From positions 1 through 64,000 of the forward strand of contig NZ_JAJAUZ010000003.1 of NCBI RefSeq assembly GCF_020532645.1: 64,000 nt of DNA, given 5' to 3'. Position numbers and translations under genes: made by a program. The DNA comes from Streptomyces bambusae (lineage in GTDB: Bacteria > Actinomycetota > Actinomycetes > Streptomycetales > Streptomycetaceae). Under the pieces are notes generated by a model. It was not told the DNA's origin and made no database searches. It saw nothing but the letters and a program-made list of their open reading frames with translations. This document shows, one piece after another, positions 33,240-42,146 of the stretch; the first letter of the stretch is position 1, and each line of letters opens with the position of its first letter.

Positions 33240-34292
33240 GTGGAAACCGACCAGCAGCCGAGCCGGTACCGGCACACGGGACGACGGCCGGCGACGGCGA
33301 AGCGCCGGATCGCACGCCTGACCGCGGCGGCGACCGCAGCCGCCGCCCTGCTCGCCACCACCGGCTGCGGCGGCAGCCCGGCCGAGGAGTCCCGGGCCGA
33401 AACCGGCCCGGCCCCCGCCGGATACCCGCTCACCGTCTCCAACTGCGGCGTGCAGACCACCTACCAGCGCCCGCCGCAGCGCACGGTCGCCCTCAACCAG
33501 CACGCCACCGAAGTCCTGCTCGCCCTCGGCCTGGAGAAATCGGTCACGGCCACCGGCTACCTCGACGACAAGGTCCTTCCCGAGTACCAGGCCGCCTACG
33601 ACCGCATCAAGGTCGTCGCCAAGGAGTACCCCTCCACCGAGGCCCTCCTCGCCACCGAACCCGACCTCGTCTACGGCGGCTACTCCTCCGCCTTCGACGA
33701 GAAGGAGGGCCGCGGCCGCGCCGCCCTCGCCAAGTCCGGCATCCACACCCACCTCAACATCGAAAGCTGCACGTCGGGGCCGGTGACCACGGCCACGGTC
33801 GACGAGGAGGTCCGCACCGTTGCGAAGATCTTCGGTGTCCCCGGACGCGCCGAGCAGCTGGTCAAGAAGATGCACGCCACCCTCGACACCGTCGCCGGCC
33901 GCCTGAACGGCGTGCGGCCCGCCAAGGTCTTCGTCTACGACAGCGGAGACAAGACGGCCTTCACCGCCGGCGGCCGCGGCATCGGCAACGAGCTCATCCG
34001 GCTCGCGGGCGGCGCGAACGTGTTCGCGGACGTCCCCAAGGCCTTCGGCGACGTGTCGTTCGAGCAGGTCGCCGAGCGCGCCCCCGAGGTCATCGCCATC
34101 TACGACTACGGCGACCGGCCGGTGGCGGAGAAGAAGAAGTTCCTCCTGGCCCACCCGGCCCTCAAGGACGTCCCCGCGATCAAGAACAAGCGTTTCGCCG
34201 TCCTGCCGCTGTCCTCGGCCGTCCTCGGCGTACGCGTCCCCGCCGCGGTGGACTCGCTGGCCCACCAGATCCACCCGGACCGCTTCAAGTGA
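33240..34292 (+). CDS. Corrinoid ABC importer, substrate-binding lipoprotein
   Basis: 350 residues. Lipobox TTGC (Cys near 43) and a periplasmic-binding fold of the FecB/BtuF type: TVALNQHATEVLLALGLEKSVTATGY, ATEPDLVYGG, then KVFVYDSGDK, GNELIRLAGGANVFADV and the C-terminal RVPAAVDSLAHQIHPDRFK. The riboswitch directly upstream makes cobalamin or a precursor the likely ligand; this fold also binds iron siderophores. GTG at 33240 follows GGAGGG. Overlaps the permease gene by GTGA. Confidence 0.9.
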   Translation: METDQQPSRYRHTGRRPATAKRRIARLTAAATAAAALLATTGCGGSPAEESRAETGPAPAGYPLTVSNCGVQTTYQRPPQRTVALNQHATEVLLALGLEKSVTATGYLDDKVLPEYQAAYDRIKVVAKEYPSTEALLATEPDLVYGGYSSAFDEKEGRGRAALAKSGIHTHLNIESCTSGPVTTATVDEEVRTVAKIFGVPGRAEQLVKKMHATLDTVAGRLNGVRPAKVFVYDSGDKTAFTAGGRGIGNELIRLAGGANVFADVPKAFGDVSFEQVAERAPEVIAIYDYGDRPVAEKKKFLLAHPALKDVPAIKNKRFAVLPLSSAVLGVRVPAAVDSLAHQIHPDRFK

Positions 34293-35365
34293 CCGCGGTG
34301 CACGAAAAGGCGCCGGCGGCCGTCCGGGAGGCCGGGCGGCCCCGGCGCCGCGTCCCCTACCCCGTCGTCCTCGTCCTCCTCGCCGCCCTGCTGCTGGCCG
34401 TCGCCACCGCCGCCGTCGCCGCCGGATCCATCCGGATCCCCGCCGACCAGGTCTGGGGCATCCTGCTGCACCGGATCCACCCTGGCCTCGCCGACCCGAC
34501 GTGGACCCCCGTCCGCGAAACCGTCGTCGTCGACGTCCGGCTGCCGCGGGTGCTGCTCGCCGCGGTGGTCGGCGCAGGGCTGGCGGTGGCCGGCATGGCG
34601 CTGCAAGCCCTGGTCCGCAACCCGCTCGCCGACCCGATGCTGCTCGGCGTGTCCTCCGGTGCGTCCGTCGGCGCGGTGCTGGTGCTGGTCCTCAACGTGA
34701 CGTTCCTCGGCACGCTGTCCCTGTCCGGCGCCGCGTTCTGCGGGGCCCTCGCCGCGCTGGTCGCCGTCTACTTCCTGGCCCGCACCGGCGGCCGGATGAC
34801 CACGGTGCGCCTGGTCCTCGCGGGGGTCGCGACCGCCGAGGTGCTGTCCGCCGTGGCCAGCTTCCTCGTCGTCACCTCCGACGACCCGCACAAGACCCAG
34901 TCGGCCATGCGCTGGATGCTCGGCGGGCTGGCCGGCACCACCTGGGAGACGCTGTGGGCGCCCGCCGGCGCGGTGCTCCTCGGCACGGCCGTGCTGCTCG
35001 GCGTGTGCCGGCCGCTGAACCTGCTGCTGGCCGGCGAGGAGGCCGCCGCCTCCCTCGGACTGGACGTGCACCGCTTCCGCGGCGCCCTCTTCGTCGTCGT
35101 CGCGCTGATGATCGGCACGATCGTCGCCGTCAGCGGCCAGATCGGCTTCGTCGGCCTGATCCTCCCGCACGTCGTCCGGCTGCTCGTCGGCGCCGACCAC
35201 CGCCGGGCACTGCCCGCGGCCGCCCTCCTCGGCGCCTCGTTCCTGATCGCCGCCGACCTGGCCGCCCGTACGTTCATGAGCCCCGAGGAGATACCCGTGG
35301 GCATCCTCACCGCCCTCGTCGGCGGACCGTTCTTCCTCTGGCTGATGCGGCGGAGGGCGCAGTGA
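34289..35365 (+). CDS. FecCD/BtuC-type ABC permease
   Basis: 358 residues, about ten membrane segments. Signature stretches LPRVLLAAVVGAGLAVAGMALQALVRNPLADPMLLGVSSGASVG and GQIGFVGLILPHVVRLLVGADHRRALPAAALLGASFLIAADLAART (the coupling helix) place it in the FecCD family. It forms a dimeric channel for the ATPase encoded next. Starts with GTG overlapping the binding-protein stop and ends in GTGA with the ATPase gene: a tight three-gene operon under the riboswitch. Confidence 0.92.
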   Translation: MTAVHEKAPAAVREAGRPRRRVPYPVVLVLLAALLLAVATAAVAAGSIRIPADQVWGILLHRIHPGLADPTWTPVRETVVVDVRLPRVLLAAVVGAGLAVAGMALQALVRNPLADPMLLGVSSGASVGAVLVLVLNVTFLGTLSLSGAAFCGALAALVAVYFLARTGGRMTTVRLVLAGVATAEVLSAVASFLVVTSDDPHKTQSAMRWMLGGLAGTTWETLWAPAGAVLLGTAVLLGVCRPLNLLLAGEEAAASLGLDVHRFRGALFVVVALMIGTIVAVSGQIGFVGLILPHVVRLLVGADHRRALPAAALLGASFLIAADLAARTFMSPEEIPVGILTALVGGPFFLWLMRRRAQ

Positions 35366-36225
35366 CCGACCACACCGCCGCCGCCGGTGCACCCGGTGCA
35401 CCCGGTGCACCCGGTGCACCCGGTGCACCCGGGGCGCTCGACCTGGCGGACGTCTCCGTCGCGCTCGACGGCAAGACCCTCGTACGCGGGGTCTCGCTGA
35501 GCGTGGCACCCGGCGAGGTCGTCGGCCTCGTCGGCCCCAACGGAGCGGGAAAATCCACCCTGCTGCGCACCCTCTACCGTGCGCAGCGCCCGTCCGCCGG
35601 GCGGATCCTGCTCGACGGGGACGACGTCTGGCGGATGCCGGCCCGGGCGCTGGCCCGGCGGCTGGCCGCCGTGCTCCAGGAGGCCGCCGGGGAATTCCAG
35701 CTCACCGTGTACGACGTCGTCGCGATGGGCCGGACCCCGCACAAGAAGGCGTTCGCCGGCGACGACGCGGACGACCGGACGGTCATCGCCGCCGCCCTCG
35801 CCGAACTCGGCCTCACCGCGCTCACCCACGCGCCGTACGACCGGCTGTCCGGCGGCGAGAAGCAGCGGGTGATGATCGCCCGGGCCCTCGCCCAGCGCAC
35901 GGGCACGCTCGTCCTCGACGAACCGACCAACCACCTCGACCTGCGGCACCAGTTGGACGTGCTGCAGCTCGTGCACCGGCTCGGTGCGACCGCCCTGGTC
36001 GCCCTCCACGACCTCAACCTCGCCGCGGCGTTCTGCGACCGGATCTGCGTCCTCGCCGACGGCCGGCTCGTCGCCGAGGGGACCCCGCAGGACGTCCTCA
36101 CCAGCGCCCTCCTCGCCGAGGTGTACCGCGTCGAGGCCGACGTCACACCGCACCCGGACACCGGCGTGCCGCAGGTCACCCTGCGGACCGCCGACCTGCG
36201 GCCCGCGCGTCCGGGGAACACCTGA
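35362..36225 (+). CDS. ABC ATPase of the corrinoid importer
   Basis: 287 residues. Walker A GPNGAGKST, Q-loop, signature LSGGEKQR, Walker B TLVLDEPTNHLD and switch HD are all present, as in BtuD/FhuC. An unusual N-terminal extension GAPGAPGAPGAPGAPGA, made by five tandem 9-bp repeats, precedes the ATPase core; copy number could vary without breaking the frame. GTG start overlaps the permease stop. A stem-loop follows the gene. Confidence 0.93.
   Translation: MTDHTAAAGAPGAPGAPGAPGAPGALDLADVSVALDGKTLVRGVSLSVAPGEVVGLVGPNGAGKSTLLRTLYRAQRPSAGRILLDGDDVWRMPARALARRLAAVLQEAAGEFQLTVYDVVAMGRTPHKKAFAGDDADDRTVIAAALAELGLTALTHAPYDRLSGGEKQRVMIARALAQRTGTLVLDEPTNHLDLRHQLDVLQLVHRLGATALVALHDLNLAAAFCDRICVLADGRLVAEGTPQDVLTSALLAEVYRVEADVTPHPDTGVPQVTLRTADLRPARPGNT
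35386..35430. repeat. Five 9-bp tandem repeats in the ATPase gene
   Basis: GGTGCACCC repeated five times without change, encoding Gly-Ala-Pro. A possible in-frame slippage site. Confidence 0.9.
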
Positions 36226-36244
36226 TCGGGTCGTGGTAGCTTCG

Positions 36245-36275
36245 CCGGGCCGGGCCCGCAGGGGGTCCGGCCCGG
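36245..36275 (+). terminator. Terminator of the B12 import operon
   Basis: CCGGGCCGG (36245-36253) and CCGGCCCGG (36267-36275), a 9-bp perfect stem, 20 bp after the ATPase stop. Confidence 0.65.
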
Positions 36276-36327
36276 ACGAGACGTGCGCCGTACCCGGCCT
36301 GCCAAGACGACGCACCGAGGAGACCTC

Positions 36328-37206
36328 GTGAACGCCGGCCCCTCCCTGATCGACTTCGGTGACGCGCCGCTCCCCGCGCGTCCGCTGGACGTGCGCTGGA
36401 TCCACGGTTCGCCGTCGGCCAAGCACAACACCGACCCGGACATCCAGGTCCACGCCTACGACGAGCACACGATGGTGCTGCGGCAGAACATGGCGATCGA
36501 CTACGAAGCGCCTTTCCTGTTCCTGCTGTTCGGCAACGAGCGGGCGGTGCTGATCGACACCGGGGCCACCGCGTCCGCCGACCTCTTCCCGCTGCGCCGG
36601 ACCGTGGACGGGCTCGTCGACGACTGGCTCGTCCGCAACCCCCGTGAGGGCTATGAGCTGTTGGTGCTCCACACCCACGGGCACGGCGACCACGTGGCGG
36701 GTGACGGGCAGTTCGCCGACCGGCCGGGCACCAACGTGGTCGGTGCCGAACTGGCGACAGCCTGGGCCTACTTCGGGTTCGACCATGCCCCGGACGCGGT
36801 GGCACGCGTCGACCTGGGCGGCCGCGTCCTGGAGTGCCTGGCCACGCCCGGGCACCACGAGGCGGCCGTCACGTACTACGACCCGTGGACCGGGTTCCTG
36901 CTGACCGGCGACACCGTCTACCCCGGCCGGCTCTACGTGGCGGACTGGCCGGCGTTCGCCCGTACCGTCGACCGCCTGATCGAGTTCTCCGAGCGCCGGC
37001 CCGTCACCCACGTCCTCGGCTGCCACATCGAGATGACCAGCGAGCCCGGCGTCGACTACCCGATCCGCACCACCCACCAGCCGGACGAACCCCCACTGGA
37101 ACTGACCACGGACCACCTCCGGGAGCTCCGCACGGCCCTGTCGGCCCTCGGCGACCGCCCCACCCGGCACGCCTGCCCCCGCTTCATCATCTGGCCCGAC
37201 ACCTGA
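36328..37206 (+). CDS. MBL-fold metallo-hydrolase
   Basis: 292 residues. The metal site HTHGHGDHVAG is at about residue 115, followed by CLATPGHHEAAV, LTGDTVYPGRLY and HVLGCHIEM, the glyoxalase II-type metal ligands. It would hydrolyse thioesters, lactones or similar substrates. No signal peptide. GTG at 36328 after GAGGAG. Probably its own unit, since a terminator precedes it. Confidence 0.9.
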   Translation: MNAGPSLIDFGDAPLPARPLDVRWIHGSPSAKHNTDPDIQVHAYDEHTMVLRQNMAIDYEAPFLFLLFGNERAVLIDTGATASADLFPLRRTVDGLVDDWLVRNPREGYELLVLHTHGHGDHVAGDGQFADRPGTNVVGAELATAWAYFGFDHAPDAVARVDLGGRVLECLATPGHHEAAVTYYDPWTGFLLTGDTVYPGRLYVADWPAFARTVDRLIEFSERRPVTHVLGCHIEMTSEPGVDYPIRTTHQPDEPPLELTTDHLRELRTALSALGDRPTRHACPRFIIWPDT

Positions 37207-37320
37207 GCCGTCGGTGACCAGCCGGTGAGAGCCGTCGTACGGGTGTTCTGTCAGGTCTCGACCGGAACGGACTAAGATCGCAGGCGCTATCAGAATCCAT
37301 GTTCGAAGGGGACATATTTC

Positions 37321-37821
37321 ATGGCTCAGGTCACGCTGAAGGGCAACCCGGTCCAGGTGAACGGCACGCTGCCCACCCCCGGCACCCAGGCCCCCGCGTT
37401 CGCCCTGGTCGCGGCCGGTCTGGCCGACACCTCGCTGGCCGACTTCGCCGGCAAGCGCAAGCTGCTCAACATCTTCCCGAGCGTCGACACCCCGACCTGC
37501 GCGGCCTCGGTCCGCGCGTTCAACGAGAGCGCCGCGAAGCTCGACAACACCGTCGTGCTCTGCATCTCCGCCGACCTGCCCTTCGCGCAGGCACGTTTCT
37601 GCGGTGCCGAGGGCCTGGAGTCCGTCCAGAACCTGTCGACCCTCCGCGGCCGCGAGTTCCACGCCGCCTACGGCGTCGACATCGCCGACGGCCCGCTGGC
37701 CGGTCTGACCGCCCGCGCCGTCGTCGTCCTCGACGAGAACGACACCGTCCTGCACTCGGAGCTCGTCAACGAGATCGCCGAGGAGCCGAACTACGAGGCC
37801 GCCCTCTCGGCCCTGAAGTAA
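37321..37821 (+). CDS. tpx: Thiol peroxidase (Tpx)
   Basis: 166 residues, atypical two-Cys peroxiredoxin. The peroxidatic Cys is C60 ([17 protein letters not shown]) and the resolving Cys C94 ([10 protein letters not shown]), spaced as in E. coli Tpx; length matches. An additional Cys (C81) is present. It reduces hydrogen and lipid peroxides with thioredoxin. GAAGGGG ribosome site upstream of the ATG at 37321; a TAAGAT -10-like hexamer lies about 50 bp upstream. A hairpin terminator follows. Confidence 0.95.
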   Translation: MAQVTLKGNPVQVNGTLPTPGTQAPAFALVAAGLADTSLADFAGKRKLLNIFPSVDTPTCAASVRAFNESAAKLDNTVVLCISADLPFAQARFCGAEGLESVQNLSTLRGREFHAAYGVDIADGPLAGLTARAVVVLDENDTVLHSELVNEIAEEPNYEAALSALK

Positions 37822-37857
37822 GCCCGGCCCGCCCACGGGCGGACGCGCGTGCACCCG

Positions 37858-37898
37858 CGGGCGGGTGGCGACCGGCGATCCCGGCCGCCACCCGCCCG
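37858..37898 (+). terminator. Terminator after tpx
   Basis: CGGGCGGGTGGC (37858-37869) pairs with GCCACCCGCCCG (37887-37898): 12 bp with a GC-rich loop, shared with the convergent acetyltransferase gene. Confidence 0.75.
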
Positions 37899-37939
37899 TC
37901 CGGCTGCCCGGGCGCGGCCCCCGCCGAGCCCGCCCCGCC

Positions 37940-38371
37940 TCACCGCGCTTCGAGCGACATCCACCACTCCGGCTGCTTCAGCCCCGCGAAACCGACCTTC
38001 GCGTACACGTCGTGCGCGTCCGCCGTGGCCAGCAGGATCCGTCGCAGCCGGTACGGGGCGAGGTGCTCGCGCACCGCCGTGACCAGCGCCGTCCCGAGCC
38101 CCTTGCCGCGTGCCTCCGGGCAGATGTACACGTCGCACAGCCACGCGAAGTCCGCCAGGTCCGTCACCACCCGCGCGTAGCCGACCTGCGCCCCCGAACC
38201 CCGTTCGTACACCCCGAAGTTCAGTGACGCGGAGATCGCCTGGTCCTGCTTCTCGCGGGACCGGTCGCGCGCCCAGTAGGCGTCCTCCGACAGCCACTTG
38301 TGGACCAGGTCGGGGTCGATCCGCCCGGTGTCGCCGGATATCTCGTAGTCGGCGTGAATGTCAGCAGTCAT
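37940..38371 (-). CDS. GNAT-family acetyltransferase
   Basis: 143 residues, single GNAT domain. The acetyl-CoA-binding stretch DVYICPEARGKGLGTALV contains the R/Q-x-x-G-x-G/A motif, with VGYARVVTDLADFAWL before it and ADAHDVYAKVGFAGL after. Small, compact GNATs of this type acetylate amines on small molecules; substrate unknown. ATG at 38371 is chosen because residues before it do not align with the fold. Confidence 0.9.
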   Translation of the reverse strand: MTADIHADYEISGDTGRIDPDLVHKWLSEDAYWARDRSREKQDQAISASLNFGVYERGSGAQVGYARVVTDLADFAWLCDVYICPEARGKGLGTALVTAVREHLAPYRLRRILLATADAHDVYAKVGFAGLKQPEWWMSLEAR

Positions 38372-38584
38372 GGCCGAATCCAAGCAGGTCCGCCCCTGCA
38401 TCACCGCCCAATTTCACGGCGCGCAGCAGCCGCGGGCCGGGACGCGGCCTGGTCGCCCCCGCGGTCCCGTCACCCGGATTGCCCATCCGCCGGCTCCTTC
38501 CCTGCGCACGGCATGCGAGCTGTGGTTTCCTGGGCCGCCCCGCCGAGTAGCGGGATCACTACGTGGAGTGAAGGGGATGCTGTC

Positions 38585-39124
38585 GTGAGCGTTCTGGACA
38601 TGAAGCTGGACCGGTCGTTCGACGTCTTCGACGCGGACCGGGACGGCCGGCTGGAGAAGTCGGACGTGGTCGGGGTCTCGGACCGGCTTGCCGAGTCGCT
38701 GGGGGTCGCCGCGGACGACGTCGCCGAACTCCGGGACTCGCTGGAGGACCTGTGGAACACCGTCTTCGCGAAGATGGACCGCGACGGCGACGGAGCCGTC
38801 GACCGGCAGGAGTTCCGTGCGTCGTTCCGCAAGCGGATCATCACGGACCAGAACCGGATCTGGGACCGCATCCGCCGGATGAGCAACGCCTGGACGCAGC
38901 TGGGTGACCGCGACGGCGACGGCATGCTCAGCCGCGAGGAGTACACCTCGCTCCTCCACGGCATGTTCCGGCTGCCCCGCGAGACCTTCGACGAGGCGTT
39001 CCGGCACCTGGACGTCAACGGCGACGGTCAGTTGAGCCGCGACGAGATCAGCGCCGCGATGAAGGAGTACTACACCAGCGAGGACCACACGGCCCGCGGC
39101 AACCAGTTCTTCGGCCGCCTCTGA
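38585..39124 (+). CDS. EF-hand calcium-binding protein (calerythrin-like)
   Basis: 179 residues with four EF hands: DADRDGRLEKSD (16-27), DRDGDGAVDRQE (65-76), DRDGDGMLSREE (108-119) and DVNGDGQLSRDE (143-154). Loops 2-4 carry the ideal calcium ligands; loop 1 is near-ideal. Related to calerythrin-type sarcoplasmic-like proteins of actinobacteria, a calcium buffer or sensor in the cytosol. GTG at 38585 with AAGGGG upstream. No target gene is linked. Confidence 0.93.
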   Translation: MSVLDMKLDRSFDVFDADRDGRLEKSDVVGVSDRLAESLGVAADDVAELRDSLEDLWNTVFAKMDRDGDGAVDRQEFRASFRKRIITDQNRIWDRIRRMSNAWTQLGDRDGDGMLSREEYTSLLHGMFRLPRETFDEAFRHLDVNGDGQLSRDEISAAMKEYYTSEDHTARGNQFFGRL

Positions 39125-39144
39125 CGGACGGACGGCCACCCGCC

Positions 39145-39192
39145 GCCGGGAGCCGGGCACGCCGGGAGCCGGGCACGCCGGGAGCCGGGCAC
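39145..39192. repeat. Three 16-bp tandem repeats
   Basis: GCCGGGAGCCGGGCAC three times in exact tandem in the spacer between the EF-hand gene and the flavoprotein gene. Further right the 39195-39270 stretch is degenerate GCGG-rich sequence with no gene. Confidence 0.85.
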
Positions 39193-39420
39193 GGCGGGGT
39201 ACGGCGGCGCGGGGTACGGCGGTGGCGCGGCGGGGCGTGGCGGTGGCGCGCCGGGCGCACGCCGGGGCGGGCCTGCCGGACCCCCGGTCTGCCCCGCCGC
39301 TCCATACCGCACTCCGTCCTCGACCCGCAAGCGCGGTCCCGCGGCCGATGCGTATCACGTGTGGGCTCGTTGATCACCCACGGAAGCCGATCGACGCACC
39401 GCACCCCTGGAGGACCCCGA

Positions 39421-41003
39421 TGGCCGATGTCGCACTGCCGGTGATCGTCCTGTCCGATCCCGACCCGCTCCGCCGGCACGAGACGGCAGAGCTGGTGCAG
39501 GGCTGGTACCGGACCTCGTTCCGGGTCCTCCAGGCCGGCGGAGCGGCCGAAGTGGCCCGCGCGCTGCGCTCGTTGGCCGACCGGCAGGTCCCCGTGGCCG
39601 CCGTGCTCTCCGAGGAGGCCCCGGACCCGGCCGCCGCCCCGCACCCCGGCGTACGGTGGCTGTCGCTCGCCGAGCACGCCCCCGCGGCGGCCGCCGGCAG
39701 CGAGGACGACCGGGCGGAGCGCCTGCGCACCGCGCTCGACGACTCCCTCTGCTCCTGGAACGCCGACTGCCACGGCGACTTGCCCACCGCCGAGGTCCGC
39801 GGCAGCCGGTTCTCGCCCGCCGCCTACGCCGTACGCGACTTCCTCGGCCGCAGCGGCGTGATCTTCCGCTGGCGGCCGGAGGAGGACGTCCGGGACGCAC
39901 CGGTGACCGTCCGGCTCGGCGACGGCACCGAGCTGGTGAACCCGTCGATCAGCGAACTGGCCGAACGCCTCGGCCTGATCCGGCCCGCTGAGCAGGACCG
40001 CTACGACGTCGCCGTGATCGGCGGCGGCCCCGGCGGCCTGTCCGCGGCCGTGTACGCGGCCGCCGAGGGCATGAGCGTCGTCGTCATTGAGGACGACGCG
40101 CCGGGCGGCCAGGCGGGCACCACCTCCCGCATCGAGAACTACCTCGGCTTCCCCGTCGGGCTCACCGGCGGCGACCTCGCCCAGCGCGCCCTCCAGCAGG
40201 CCCGCCGCGCCCGCGTCGAATGGCAGCCCACCCGCGTCGCGAGCCGGATCACCCCGGACGGCGCCGGCGGCCACACCGTCGAGTTCGTCAAGGCGGGCAC
40301 CGACGAGACCGCCTCGGTGACCGCCGCCGCGACGGTCGTCGCCACCGGCGTCGACTGGAACCGGCTGACCGCCCCCGGCGTCGACCGCCTCCTCAACTCC
40401 GGTGTGTACTACGGCTCCTGTCTCTCCGACGCGCCCTCGACCGCCGGTGAGGACGTCTACATGGTCGGCGCCGGGAACTCCGCCGGCCAGGCCGCCCTGT
40501 ACTTCGCCCGCTACGCCCGCTCCGTCACCCTCCTCGTCCGCGGTACGGACCTCGGCTCCGCCATGTCGAGCTACCTGGTCCAGCGCATCGAACGGACCCC
40601 CGGCCTGAAGGTCATGCTGGCCACCGAGGTGGCCGAATGCCTCGGCGGCACGACCCTCACCGGCCTGCGGCTGCGCCGGCGCGACGGCGGCGAGCAGACG
40701 GTCGGCGCGCACTGCCTGTACATCATGATCGGCGGGCACCCGTCCACCGACTGGCTCGGCGGCGTCCTCAAGCTCGACGACCGCGGCTACGTGCTGACCG
40801 GCAGCAGCGGCGCCGGCCCGGACGCCCTGCCGATGGAGACCAGCGTCCCCGGCGTGTTCGCCGTCGGCGACGTGCGCTCCGGCTCCGTCAAGCGGGTCGG
40901 CGCGGCGGTCGGCGAGGGCGCGGCCGTCGCCCAGTCCCTCGTCGAATACCGCCGCCGCCACCCCGACCGCTTCCAGGACGCCCGGGCGACCTGCGCGTTC
41001 TGA
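39421..41003 (+). CDS. Receiver-like plus thioredoxin reductase-like flavoprotein
   Basis: 527 residues in two parts. Residues 1-140 look like a degenerate response-regulator receiver (VIVLSDPDPLRRHETAELV, EVARALRSL, VAAVLSEEAP), but with no clear phospho-acceptor Asp. From about 195 there is a thioredoxin reductase-type FAD/NAD(P) domain: GGGPGGLSAAVYAAAEG (201-217), GGQAGTTSRIENYLGFP and VGAGNSAGQAALYFARY, ending TSVPGVFAVGDVR. The CxxC that thioredoxin reductases carry after the NADPH motif is absent (SGVYYGSCLSDAP has one Cys). It is probably a ferredoxin/other-NADPH oxidoreductase of the TrxR superfamily with a regulatory N-domain. ATG at 39421; GGAGGA lies upstream. Confidence 0.85.
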
Positions 41004-41052
41004 CGGCGCCCGGACGGACGTGGACCGGAACCGCCGTGCCTCCCTGCGATCG

Positions 41053-41087
41053 GGGCGGGCGGCGGCGGTCCCCGGACCCGCCCGCCC
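41053..41087. terminator. Bidirectional terminator
   Basis: GGGCGGGCGG (41053-41062) pairs with CCGCCCGCCC (41078-41087), a 10-bp stem between convergent genes. Confidence 0.7.
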
Positions 41088-41111
41088 GCTCGTCCGCGCT
41101 GGTCAGAGACG

Positions 41112-42014
41112 CTACGGCCGGTCCCCGGGCGGCGTGTACCCGCAGTGCTCCGGGCCGCAGGAGTCCTGATGCCCGCGGCCCCACAAGTACACGTCCCGCT
41201 CGGTTCGCAGCGCGGCGAACGCCAGGCGGCGCTGCCGGCGGCGGGACACGGTGGCGGGGAGCGCGGCGAAGGTCTCCGGCAGCACCGCGAGCGAGCCGGT
41301 GACCACCTCGCCGTCGGTCATCCGCACGAGGATGCGGCACTCCCACGGACCGCGTTCCGCATCCGCTCCGGGGGCGGAACGGGGGTGGCGGCCCGGGTCG
41401 GGTACGACGTAACAGGGTGCATCGGCGTCGAGGTGCGCGTACAGCCACGGACCGGCCTTCCCCAGCCCCAGCGCCAACCGCTCCGCCTCCTCGTACAGGG
41501 CGAACAGCCCGTCGCGGTCCACCGCCTTGAGCACCCTCGCCGTCCGCGGCAACGGCCCTTGCCCGCCGGGGTACTTGACCGGCCAGCCCGCCAACAGGCC
41601 CACGCGCTCCAGCAGGTTCGGCTCCGGCGCACCCCTGCGGTACTCCGGGAACGGCGGCGGCGGGGTCCAGTCGTACCCGCCCCGCTCGACGACACGCAGC
41701 ATCCACGCGCGCCGCCCCTCGCCGGCCGTGTGCCACCGGTAGCTCATCGGGCGCGCGAGCATCGCCTCCTCCCGGCTGCCGAGCGGTCGGCCGCGGGCAG
41801 GCCGTCGCGCGGGCATCTCGGCAACTCCCTGCATGTCGCGGCAGAAGCCGGCCAGGCGATCGATCCTGTCGAGCGCCTCGGCAGGGGACAGGTCCTGCTC
41901 CCCATTCCTCGTACGCCGGACCAGCGCGCGGATCTCCAGAAGCGCCTCGTCCGCCAGCAGCGCCGCGAGCGCCCGGTCGTCGATCGTCCGCGTACGGGCT
42001 GGTGGCAATGGCAT
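41112..42014 (-). CDS. Hypothetical protein
   Basis: 300 residues, basic, no signal or membrane segment, no domain recognised. An N-terminal helical part (DRALAALLADEALLEIRALVRR) leads into an Arg/Pro-rich region and a C-terminal beta-like part (GPWECRILVRMTDGEVVTGSLAVLP, VYLWGRGHQDSCGPEHCGYTPPGDRP) with a Cys pair. ATG at 42014 chosen. Divergent to the questin-oxidase-like gene. Confidence 0.65.
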   Translation of the reverse strand: MPLPPARTRTIDDRALAALLADEALLEIRALVRRTRNGEQDLSPAEALDRIDRLAGFCRDMQGVAEMPARRPARGRPLGSREEAMLARPMSYRWHTAGEGRRAWMLRVVERGGYDWTPPPPFPEYRRGAPEPNLLERVGLLAGWPVKYPGGQGPLPRTARVLKAVDRDGLFALYEEAERLALGLGKAGPWLYAHLDADAPCYVVPDPGRHPRSAPGADAERGPWECRILVRMTDGEVVTGSLAVLPETFAALPATVSRRRQRRLAFAALRTERDVYLWGRGHQDSCGPEHCGYTPPGDRP

Positions 42015-42146
42015 CCGCCGATCGTGCCACAGCCGTACGCCTACGCCGACGGCCGGTCGTAGGTCCGAGGACTCAGGTCCAGGGCGGCAGCGCTCTCGTC
42101 CCCCGGCCCGATGCACGGCCGCCTGGCCGTCCCTACCTTGATCCGC

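Noticed and set aside
33240..36225. Iron-siderophore importer
   Set aside because: The fold fits, but the cobalamin riboswitch directly upstream points to corrinoids instead.
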